Source: Clostridia bacterium | GTDB taxonomy: Bacteria; Bacillota; Clostridia; Oscillospirales; CAG-272 | Assembly (NCBI GenBank): GCA_017960705.1 | Contig: JAGCYR010000223.1 | Location: forward strand, 1-6,639 | DNA length: 6,639 nucleotides | Direction: 5' to 3' | In this document: positions 1-6,639 of the stretch, one piece after another | Numbering within the stretch: the stretch's first letter is position 1 | Layout of the letters: each line of letters starts with the position of its first letter | Notes under the pieces: generated by a model | What the model was told of the DNA's origin: nothing | Databases searched by the model: none | The model's input: only the letters and a program-made list of their open reading frames with translations | Program-made: the position numbers and the translations under genes

Positions 1-311
1 CCCCCCTCGGCGGGCTTGATCGTGCCGCCCGCGAGGTACGCGATCAGCTGATGCCCGTAGCAGATCCCGAGGATCGGGATCCCGAGTGAAAGGATCGCCG
101 GATCGTAGTGGGGCGACGTCCGGTCGTAGTCGCTGTTCGGTCCGCCGGTGAAGATGATCCCCTTGTAGCCCTCTTTTTCGATCTCCTCCGGCGTGATCCT
201 GTCGTACGCCCGGATCTCGGCGTAGACCTTCTGCTCCCGCACGCGGCGGGCGATCAGCTGGTCGTACTGTCCCCCGAAATCGAGGACCAGGATCTTTTCG
301 GTCTGTTGCAT
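1..311 (-). CDS. guaA: GMP synthase (glutamine-hydrolysing), N-terminal part
   Basis: GuaA converts XMP to GMP in the cytoplasm, using ATP and ammonia released from glutamine. About 104 residues are visible, running off the left edge; they cover the start of the class I glutamine amidotransferase domain. The protein opens MQQTEKILVLDFGGQYDQL, the typical GuaA beginning. It then has TGGPNS at residues 55-60 and GICYGHQ at 82-88, in which Cys84 is the expected amidotransferase nucleophile. The His and Glu of the triad, the ATP-pyrophosphatase domain and the dimerisation domain lie outside the window. The start at 311 is supported by AAGGGG at 320-325, 8 bases upstream. The gene follows nadE after a 33-base gap and appears to be last in this stretch of the operon. 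Another class I amidotransferase is possible from so short a piece, but the LDFGGQY opening strongly favours GuaA. Confidence 0.93.
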   Translation of the reverse strand, partial: MQQTEKILVLDFGGQYDQLIARRVREQKVYAEIRAYDRITPEEIEKEGYKGIIFTGGPNSDYDRTSPHYDPAILSLGIPILGICYGHQLIAYLAGGTIKPAEG

Positions 312-319
312 TTCACGTT

Positions 320-325
320 CCCCTT
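320..325 (-). promoter_or_regulatory. guaA ribosome binding site
   Basis: AAGGGG on the minus strand, 8 bases before the guaA ATG at 311. It lies in the 33-base gap after nadE, the longest gap between genes in the window; this gap is still too short for a guanine riboswitch or a terminator, and none is seen. Confidence 0.8.
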
Positions 326-344
326 TCGCTGTCTTGCTTTGCGG

Positions 345-1070
345 TCAAAGTCCCGGCTCGAACGCCGGCATAGGTAGCAGTTTGAAGAGATTCAAGGCGT
401 GGAGACGGTCGATCCGCTCTTTGGTCTGTTCGTTTTCGATCTTCCCCGTCCGGATATACCGGTCGAGCTCCGCGTAGGTAAAGCCGAGGTTCTCCTCGTC
501 GGTCTTGCCCGAGAGCCCGTCGATCGGCACCTTCTCCACCAGATCCTCCGGCAGACCGAGCGCGCGCCCGATCGCCTTGACCTCGGTGACGGTCAGGCGG
601 GACAGCGGGCTGAAATCCCCCGCGCCGTCCCCGTACCGCGTCGCGTAGCCCACCCAGTCCTCCGAGAGGTTGCAGGTGTTCGCCACGCGCCCGTCGTGGC
701 TTTGGGCAACGGCGTAGAGCGTCGCCATCCGCACCCGGGCGGGCAGGTTGATCGCGCTCTGCCGGGAGAGTTCGAACGGCAGATTCTTTTTCAGCCCTTC
801 CACGGCGTCCCGGATATTGACGACGTAGTGCCGGATCCCGAGATGGGCGACCAGCTTCTGCGCGGCGTCGATATCGCTCTGCACGCCGCAGGGCATCAGC
901 ACCCCGATCACCCGACCGACCCCGAGCGCCTCGACGCAGAGGGCTGCGACGGTCGAACTGTCTTTTCCGCCGGAGATCCCGACCACCGCGCTGCAGTCGG
1001 GTCCGTTTTCTTGGAAGAACTTACGGATCCATAGAACGCACGCGTCCTTGACTTTTTCCGCGTCGAACAT
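345..1070 (-). CDS. nadE: NAD+ synthetase, ammonia-dependent type
   Basis: NadE makes NAD+ from deamido-NAD+ (nicotinic acid adenine dinucleotide), ATP and a nitrogen donor, through an adenylated intermediate. The 241-residue protein is a single N-type ATP-pyrophosphatase domain. SGGKDSS at residues 33-39 is the ATP pyrophosphate-binding loop. ARVRMATLYAVAQ at about 111-123 is the conserved helix that in known NadE lines the dinucleotide site. YGDGAGDFSPLS at 146-157 and SGKTDEENLGFTYAELD at 187-203 match the family's later motifs. There is no N-terminal nitrilase-type glutaminase domain, and the length matches the short form, so free ammonia is the expected donor. The ATG at 1070 has AAGGGG 8 bases upstream, overlapping the purC stop codon, so translation may be coupled to purC. 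The stop is TGA. Family assignment is secure; donor preference is inferred from domain content. Confidence 0.95.
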   Translation of the reverse strand: MFDAEKVKDACVLWIRKFFQENGPDCSAVVGISGGKDSSTVAALCVEALGVGRVIGVLMPCGVQSDIDAAQKLVAHLGIRHYVVNIRDAVEGLKKNLPFELSRQSAINLPARVRMATLYAVAQSHDGRVANTCNLSEDWVGYATRYGDGAGDFSPLSRLTVTEVKAIGRALGLPEDLVEKVPIDGLSGKTDEENLGFTYAELDRYIRTGKIENEQTKERIDRLHALNLFKLLPMPAFEPGL

Positions 1071-1078
1071 ATCGTTTT

Positions 1079-1084
1079 CCCCTT
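1079..1084 (-). promoter_or_regulatory. nadE ribosome binding site overlapping the purC stop
   Basis: AAGGGG on the minus strand, 8 bases before the nadE ATG at 1070. Its first two bases belong to the purC TAA stop codon (1083-1085), so terminating purC ribosomes pass directly onto it, consistent with coupled translation. Confidence 0.75.
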
Positions 1085-1802
1085 ATTTGCCGAGCCGTTT
1101 TTCGAGCCGCCCCATGATCTCTTTGTAGGCGTCCTCGACTCCGCCGAGATCGCGGCGGAAACGGTCCTTGTCGAGTTTCTCTTTGGTCACGCTGTCCCAG
1201 AGGCGGCAGGTATCGGGGCTGATCTCGTCGGCAAGAACGACGGTGCCGTCAGAAAGCCGCCCGAACTCGAGTTTGAAGTCGACCAGGGTCACGCCGCAGC
1301 TCTGCCAGAAGTCGGAGAGGATCGCGTTGATCTTGAAGCTGTAACTTGCGATGGTATCGAGCTCTTTTTCGGTCGCCAGCCCGAGCGCCAGCGCGTGGTA
1401 GCGGTTGAGCAGCGGATCGCCGAGCGCGTCGTTCTTATAAGAAAACTCGATCGTGGGGGAGGGGAAAACGATCCCCTCCTCCACGCCGTATCTTTTCGCG
1501 AAGGATCCCGCAGAGATATTCCGCACGATCACCTCGAGCGGAACGATCGACACCCGTTTCACCAGCGTCTCGCGCTCGGAAAGCTCTTTTACGAGATGGG
1601 TGGGGATCCCCTCTTTTTCAAGCAGCTGCATCAGCCGGTTGCTCATCTTGTTGTTGATGACGCCCTTGCCCTGAATGGTCCCTTTTTTCAGACCGTTGAA
1701 CGCGGTCGCGTCGTCCTTGTACGAGACGATCAGCTGTTCGGGATCGTCGGTCTTGAAGACCTTTTTCGCCTTGCCCTCGTAGAGTTGTTCTCTCTTTTCC
1801 AT
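1083..1802 (-). CDS. purC: SAICAR synthetase (phosphoribosylaminoimidazole-succinocarboxamide synthase)
   Basis: PurC joins L-aspartate to CAIR with ATP, giving SAICAR, a step of de novo purine synthesis. The 239-residue protein has the usual length for the bacterial single-domain enzyme. LYEGKAKKVF at residues 7-16 is the N-terminal nucleotide-binding strand pair. DDATAFNGLKKGTIQGKG at 30-47 is the conserved glycine- and lysine-rich segment. VDFKLEFG at 174-181 and DEISPDTCRLWD at 192-203 are family signatures close to the active site. The frame stays open upstream as far as 1895, but the ATG at 1802 is the right start: the protein begins MEKREQLYEGK, as the family does, AAGGAG lies 9 bases upstream, and a longer form would overlap asnB. 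It lies 23 bases after asnB and 12 before nadE. No other early purine gene is visible; its aspartate use fits the nitrogen theme of its neighbours. The coding region contains a strong hairpin, listed separately. Confidence 0.97.
   Translation of the reverse strand: MEKREQLYEGKAKKVFKTDDPEQLIVSYKDDATAFNGLKKGTIQGKGVINNKMSNRLMQLLEKEGIPTHLVKELSERETLVKRVSIVPLEVIVRNISAGSFAKRYGVEEGIVFPSPTIEFSYKNDALGDPLLNRYHALALGLATEKELDTIASYSFKINAILSDFWQSCGVTLVDFKLEFGRLSDGTVVLADEISPDTCRLWDSVTKEKLDKDRFRRDLGGVEDAYKEIMGRLEKRLGK
1452..1485 (-). repeat. near-perfect inverted repeat within purC, 14-base arms, 6-base loop
   Basis: On the message strand CGTGGAGGAGGGGA faces TCCCCTCCCCCACG across the loop TCGTTT. Thirteen of 14 positions pair; the only mismatch is A opposite C (1480 and 1457). 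It encodes GVEEGIVFPSPT (about residues 106-117). The first arm also holds a strong Shine-Dalgarno-like AGGAGG, which the stem would hide. No suitable start codon follows it at normal spacing, so it is not a hidden gene start. Confidence 0.75.
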
Positions 1803-1811
1803 TGTCGTTTT

Positions 1812-1817
1812 CTCCTT
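1812..1817 (-). promoter_or_regulatory. purC ribosome binding site that decides the start
   Basis: AAGGAG on the minus strand, 9 bases before the ATG at 1802, in the 23-base gap after asnB. It selects this ATG over the upstream in-frame ATG at 1895, which lies within asnB and would add 31 arginine- and lysine-rich residues not found in PurC proteins. Confidence 0.88.
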
Positions 1818-1825
1818 GTCACGTT

Positions 1826-3409
1826 TTATTTTCCGCTGTCGCCGTAGTTTGCGAGCACCCGCGCCGACGGATCGCTCACGTCGCAGCCCTTCCACGATTT
1901 GTTCGGCATCCAGAAGTCGGCGATCATCTCCGCCTGTCCCGGATAGTATTTTTCAAAAAGTTCGCGGTAGAGCAGCGATTCTTTGGTGAAGGGGCGCGCG
2001 TAGTCGTACTTCTGCCGACGCTCTTCGAATTCCTCGTCGGTGTAGGTCCGTTCGGCGTACTCCTTCAGATCGTCGACCATCGAATGGCCGACCGCGTCCG
2101 AGAACGCCGCTTTCTCGCGCCAGAGGATCGAGTCGGGCAGATACCCGAGTCCCTCGAACGCGTGCCGGAGCAGGTACTTCCCTTTTCCGTACGTATTCAT
2201 CTTGATCGCGGGGTCGAGCGCCATGACGTACTTGACGAAATCGAGATCCCCGAACGGGACCCGCGCCTCGAGCGAGTTGACCGAAATGCAGCGGTCGGCG
2301 CGCAGAACGTCGTACATGTGGAGTTCGGAGATCCGCTTTTCGGCTTCCCTCTGGAACTCCTCGGGAGACGGGGCGAAGTCGGTGTACTTGTAGCCGAAGA
2401 GTTCGTCCGAAATCTCGCCGGTGAGGAGCACCCGGAGGTCGGTCGTCTCGTGAATGGCTTTGCAGACGAGGTACATCCCCATACTGGCGCGGATCGTGGT
2501 GATGTCGAAGGTGCCGAGCAGCCGGACCACGTCTTCAAGGGAATGGATCACGTCGTCCGGCGTCATATAGACCTCGGTGTGATCCGCCCCGATGAAGTCG
2601 GCGACCTGCCGCGCGTACTTGAGGTCGATCGCGTCCTCGCTCATCCCGATCGCGAAGGTCTTGATCGGGTGGGAGCATTTCTTCTGCGCGATCGCGCAGA
2701 CGAGCGAGGAGTCAAGCCCGCCCGAAAGCAGGAACCCGACCTTCGCGTCGGAGATCAGCCGTTTTTCCACCCCTGCGATCAGCTTCTCGCGGATGTTCTT
2801 ACAGGCGGTCTCGACGTCGTCGTGACAGACCGCGTCGACCTTCGCGGGATCGGCGTAGCGGACGAACTTGCCGCCCTTATAGTAGTGCCCCGGCGGGAAC
2901 GGCAGGATCTTGCCGACCAGCCCGACGAGGTTTTTCGCCTCGCTTGCAAATACGACCGTTCCGTTTGCGTCGTACCCGTAGTAGAGCGGGCGGATCCCGA
3001 TCGGGTCGCGGGCGGCGATCCATTCCCCCGTCCGTCCGTCGTAGATCACGCAGGCGAACTCTGCGTCGAGCTTCCCGAACGTGTCGGTCCCGTACTCGAA
3101 GTACATCGGGAGCAGGATCTCGCAGTCGCTGTCGCTCTTGAAAGAATACCCTTTTTCGATCAGTCGCGCGCGCTCGCGCGTAAAACCGTAAAGCTCTCCG
3201 TTACATACGGCTTTGCAGCCGTTCAGGGTGAACGGCTGCATGCCTTCGGGCGTAAGACCCATGATCGAGAGACGGTGGAAAGCCATAAGCCCGTCTCCCG
3301 CCTGCGTCACGCGGCTGTCGTCCGGACCGCGCGACACGGTTTGCATAAACGCCCTCTCAAACGCGGCTCTGTCCGGCACGGGGCCGCAATATCCGAATAT
3401 CGAACACAT
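1826..3409 (-). CDS. asnB: asparagine synthetase B, glutamine-hydrolysing
   Basis: AsnB makes asparagine from aspartate, ATP and glutamine, passing ammonia from an N-terminal glutaminase site to a C-terminal synthetase site. The 527-residue protein begins MCSIFGYCG, so Cys2 becomes the N-terminal nucleophile once Met1 is removed. RGPD at 27-30, Arg46 in HRLSI, NGE at 70-72 and SDCE at 94-97 are the expected class II glutaminase residues. The synthetase domain has SGGLDSS at 229-235, the ATP pyrophosphate loop; TFDITTIRAS at 300-309; and EARVPFGD at 381-388. The usual GEGSDE motif reads GEISDE (331-336), which is unusual. The length is slightly below that of E. coli AsnB, and the tail ends in the typical W...DPSARVL pattern. 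The start at 3409 is 4 bases after the amt stop codon, with its GGAG site inside the last amt codons, so translation is probably coupled. Glutamine from the upstream glutamine synthetase is its likely nitrogen source. Confidence 0.95.
   Translation of the reverse strand: MCSIFGYCGPVPDRAAFERAFMQTVSRGPDDSRVTQAGDGLMAFHRLSIMGLTPEGMQPFTLNGCKAVCNGELYGFTRERARLIEKGYSFKSDSDCEILLPMYFEYGTDTFGKLDAEFACVIYDGRTGEWIAARDPIGIRPLYYGYDANGTVVFASEAKNLVGLVGKILPFPPGHYYKGGKFVRYADPAKVDAVCHDDVETACKNIREKLIAGVEKRLISDAKVGFLLSGGLDSSLVCAIAQKKCSHPIKTFAIGMSEDAIDLKYARQVADFIGADHTEVYMTPDDVIHSLEDVVRLLGTFDITTIRASMGMYLVCKAIHETTDLRVLLTGEISDELFGYKYTDFAPSPEEFQREAEKRISELHMYDVLRADRCISVNSLEARVPFGDLDFVKYVMALDPAIKMNTYGKGKYLLRHAFEGLGYLPDSILWREKAAFSDAVGHSMVDDLKEYAERTYTDEEFEERRQKYDYARPFTKESLLYRELFEKYYPGQAEMIADFWMPNKSWKGCDVSDPSARVLANYGDSGK
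2683..2700. repeat. 18-bp perfect palindrome within asnB
   Basis: TCTGCGCGATCGCGCAGA reads the same on both strands, with no spacer. It encodes part of the CAIAQK segment of the AsnB synthetase domain, just after the SGGLDSS loop. Its core is GCGATCGC. In a GC-rich and GATC-rich gene this may be chance; no function is claimed. Confidence 0.8.
3214..3240 (-). repeat. perfect inverted repeat within asnB, 12-bp arms, 3-base loop
   Basis: The message strand reads TGCAGCCGTTCA, then CCC, then TGAACGGCTGCA. The two 12-base arms are exact reverse complements around a 3-base loop and encode Met57 (last base) to Lys66 of AsnB within MQPFTLNGCK. No run of U follows, so it is not an intrinsic terminator. 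It may be a chance product of codon choice, or an RNA structure affecting translation or message decay. Confidence 0.85.
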
Positions 3410-3413
3410 GGCG

Positions 3414-5168
3414 TTACTCCACGTCCTGGAGAGCGTCGTAGCCCTCCTCGCCGGTGCGGACCTTCACCACGTTCTCGACGTCGTAGACGAAGATCTTGCC
3501 GTCGCCGATGTGTCCGGTGTAAAGCACCTTCTTCGCGGTCTCGATGACCGTGCGGACCGGCACTTTGCTGACCACGATATCTACCTGGATCTTCGGAAGC
3601 AGAGTGGCTTCGACCGGAACGCCGCGGTAGTATTCGGGCTGTCCCTTCTGCGCGCCGCATCCGAGGACGTGCGAGACCGTCATACCGGTAATGCCGACGT
3701 CCATCATCGCGGCTTTGAGCGCTTCAAACCGCGGCTCCTTGCAGATGATCTCGATCTTGGTGAACTTGGGACGCGTCTCGTCAAACGACGGCACGCGCTT
3801 GACCGGGATCGCCTCGGAGACCGGGGTCTCGCCGGATACCGCGACGGCGCCCGAAAAACCGTAATCGAGGCTCTCCACGGCGGGAACGAAATCGGCGTAC
3901 GCGGAAGGCAGACCGTGCTCGGTACTGTCGAGCCCCTTGATCTCCTCCTCCGCCGAGACGCGGAGTCCGACCGTCTTCTTGATGATGAAGAAGGTCAGGG
4001 TCATCAGAGCCGCCGTCCACGCGAGGATGGCGACCATACCGAGCGCCTGCACGCCGAGCAGCCGGAAACTGCCGGTATAGAACAGACCTTTCAGCCCTGC
4101 GGGCGCATCGGGGTTGGCGAGCAGCCCGACCGCGAGCGTTCCCCACACGCCGTTTGCGAAGTGGACGCCGACGGCGCCGACAGGATCGTCGATATGGAGT
4201 TTCAGGTCAAGCACCTCGACCACGACGACCACGAGGATACCGGAAACGACGCCGACCACCGTCGCGCCGACGGCGTCAAGCGCGTCGCAGCCCGCGGTGA
4301 TCCCGACCAGCCCCGCGAGCGAGGCGTTCAGGCACATCGAGACGTCGGGTTTTCCGTTCTTGATCCAGGTATAGATCATGGTCGTCACGGTCGCGACGGC
4401 GGGGGCGATGGTGGTGGTCACGAAGATCGACGCCAGCGAGTCGCCGTCCCAGGCAGCCGCGCCGTTGAAGCCGTACCAGCCGAACCAGAGGATGAAGCAG
4501 CCGAGCGCGCCGAGCGTAACGGCGTGACCCTGGATCGCGTTGACTTTGGTCACTTTCCCGCTCTTGTCGCGGAGGTATTTGCCGAGACGCGGACCCACCA
4601 TGATCGCGCCGATCAGGGCGGCGGTGCCGCCGACCGAGTGGATCGCGGCGGAGCCGGCGAAATCGTGGAAGCCGAGCTTCACGAGCCAGCCCGCCTCGTT
4701 CCAGACCCAGCCCGCCTCAACGGGATAGACGAAGAGCGAAATGACGCCGGAATAGATGCAGTAGGAGAGGAACTTTGTGCGTTCCGCCATGGATCCCGAA
4801 ACGATGGTCGCCGCCGTCGCGCAGAACACGAGGTTGAAAACGAACGAGGGCGCGTTGCCGTCGCGGAGGAATCCGCCGAAATCGCTGAGGATCTTGAGAT
4901 TGGGAACGCCGATCACCCCGAGGACGTAGTCCTCCGCCATCATCAGACTGAAGCCGAGGAGGACGAAGACCACCGTTCCGATACAGAAGTCCATCAGGTT
5001 CTTCATGATGATATTCCCGGCGTTCTTGGCGCGGGTGAAGCCGGTCTCCACCATCGCGAATCCCGCCTGCATGAAGAACACGAGCGCGGCGCCGATCAAG
5101 AACCAGACGCCGAAAACTTCGCCCGTTGCGGTTTCTTTTACGAGCGTTACGATCTCTTGGGGTGTCAT
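3414..5168 (-). CDS. ammonium transporter (Amt/MEP family) with fused C-terminal PII signalling domain
   Basis: This inner-membrane channel imports ammonium and carries its own nitrogen sensor. Residues 1-402 form an Amt core with about eleven predicted membrane helices. By comparison with E. coli AmtB, His177 (DFAGSAAIH) and His336 (GAVGVH) are the pore twin histidines, Asp169 matches Asp160, and Phe115 and Phe234 match the phenylalanine gate. GLRVSAEEEIKGLD (401-414) is the conserved cytoplasmic tail that normally contacts GlnK. After a linker to about 468, residues 469-584 are a complete PII domain: VGITGMTVSHVLG (491-503), the T-loop (about 505-523), and TGHIGDGKIFVYDV (551-564). It aligns without gaps to E. 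coli GlnB: Gln507, Lys526, Lys558 and Arg571 match Gln39, Lys58, Lys90 and Arg103, while Arg101 is Lys569. Tyr51, the uridylylation site, is Val519. Usual partners are separate amtB and glnK genes; here one frame spans both with no stop. AAGGAG lies 8 bases before the ATG. It follows glnN by 29 bases. Confidence 0.95.
   Translation of the reverse strand: MTPQEIVTLVKETATGEVFGVWFLIGAALVFFMQAGFAMVETGFTRAKNAGNIIMKNLMDFCIGTVVFVLLGFSLMMAEDYVLGVIGVPNLKILSDFGGFLRDGNAPSFVFNLVFCATAATIVSGSMAERTKFLSYCIYSGVISLFVYPVEAGWVWNEAGWLVKLGFHDFAGSAAIHSVGGTAALIGAIMVGPRLGKYLRDKSGKVTKVNAIQGHAVTLGALGCFILWFGWYGFNGAAAWDGDSLASIFVTTTIAPAVATVTTMIYTWIKNGKPDVSMCLNASLAGLVGITAGCDALDAVGATVVGVVSGILVVVVVEVLDLKLHIDDPVGAVGVHFANGVWGTLAVGLLANPDAPAGLKGLFYTGSFRLLGVQALGMVAILAWTAALMTLTFFIIKKTVGLRVSAEEEIKGLDSTEHGLPSAYADFVPAVESLDYGFSGAVAVSGETPVSEAIPVKRVPSFDETRPKFTKIEIICKEPRFEALKAAMMDVGITGMTVSHVLGCGAQKGQPEYYRGVPVEATLLPKIQVDIVVSKVPVRTVIETAKKVLYTGHIGDGKIFVYDVENVVKVRTGEEGYDALQDVE
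3417..3420 (-). promoter_or_regulatory. asnB ribosome binding site embedded in the end of the amt-PII gene
   Basis: The minus strand reads GTGGAGTAACGCCATG: GGAG is contained in the last Val-Glu codons of the transporter, followed by its TAA and, 4 bases later, the asnB ATG. The spacing from GGAG to ATG is 7 bases. This arrangement suggests that ribosomes finishing the transporter re-initiate on asnB (translational coupling); the coupling itself is inference. Confidence 0.75.
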
Positions 5169-5176
5169 ATGAGTAT

Positions 5177-5182
5177 CTCCTT
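5177..5182 (-). promoter_or_regulatory. ribosome binding site of the amt-PII gene
   Basis: AAGGAG on the minus strand, 8 bases before the ATG at 5168. It sits inside the 29-base gap after glnN and fixes the start of the transporter. The gap has no visible hairpin or promoter-like elements, which supports co-transcription with glnN. Confidence 0.85.
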
Positions 5183-5197
5183 ATCAAATCATGGGTG

Positions 5198-6639
<1,442 letters not shown>

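Noticed and set aside
62..80. An 8-bp inverted repeat with a 3-base loop in guaA (GATCCCGA and TCGGGATC).
   Set aside because: It is short and follows from the repeated GGG ATC / CCG ATC codons of the GIPILGI peptide.
312..344. A possible riboswitch or terminator between nadE and guaA.
   Set aside because: Thirty-three bases are too few for a purine riboswitch, and no stem or U-run is present; only a ribosome binding site is seen.
399..1034. A 211-residue open frame on the plus strand opposite nadE.
   Set aside because: It has no family motif, and the opposite strand encodes a complete NadE with its ATP loop and conserved helices.
1803..1895. A 31-residue N-terminal extension of PurC from an upstream in-frame ATG.
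   Set aside because: It overlaps the end of asnB, is a basic low-complexity stretch not seen in PurC, and the ATG at 1802 has its own AAGGAG site and the standard PurC opening.
3214..3240. The asnB hairpin as an intrinsic terminator.
   Set aside because: The stem is strong, but no U-rich run follows it in the message and it lies inside an intact gene.
1802..3547. A 581-residue open frame on the plus strand opposite asnB and the start of the next gene.
   Set aside because: It mirrors the minus-strand asnB with its codon positions in register, is rich in Arg, Asp, Val and Glu as GC-rich antisense frames are, and shows no recognisable family motif, while asnB on the other strand has full motifs.

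Overview
The window is a single, densely packed block of six genes, all read from the minus strand. In transcription order (right to left) they are: type III glutamine synthetase (glnN, N-terminus lost at the right edge), an ammonium transporter with a fused C-terminal PII domain, asparagine synthetase B (asnB), SAICAR synthetase (purC), a stand-alone NAD+ synthetase (nadE), and the start of GMP synthetase (guaA, cut by the left edge). The gaps between genes are 4 to 33 bases. Each internal gene has a clear AAGGAG-, AAGGGG- or GGAG-type ribosome binding site 7 to 9 bases before its ATG. I see no promoter, terminator, RNA gene, mobile element or CRISPR array, so the simplest reading is one polycistronic transcript that enters from beyond position 6639 and leaves beyond position 1.

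The organism looks like a bacterium of fairly high GC (roughly 60 % by eye) with strong Shine-Dalgarno use, a type III glutamine synthetase and compact Firmicutes-type enzymes. An anaerobic, possibly gut-associated Clostridia relative fits best, but this is inference from gene types and not a firm assignment.

The genes share a theme: bringing nitrogen in and placing it into central metabolites. Amt brings ammonium in and its own PII domain probably gates it. GlnN fixes ammonia into glutamine. AsnB moves the glutamine amide to aspartate. PurC adds aspartate to the purine precursor. NadE and GuaA perform the ATP-driven amidations that finish NAD+ and GMP. The clustering suggests common control by nitrogen status.

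No unknown defence or mobile system is visible. The most interesting points are the Amt-PII fusion, whose T-loop lacks the tyrosine that is uridylylated in E. coli PII; a perfect 12-bp stem with a 3-base loop inside asnB and a second strong near-perfect hairpin inside purC; an unusual substitution in the AsnB synthetase motif (GEISDE instead of GEGSDE); and a high density of GATC sites. Long open frames on the plus strand are shadows of the minus-strand genes.
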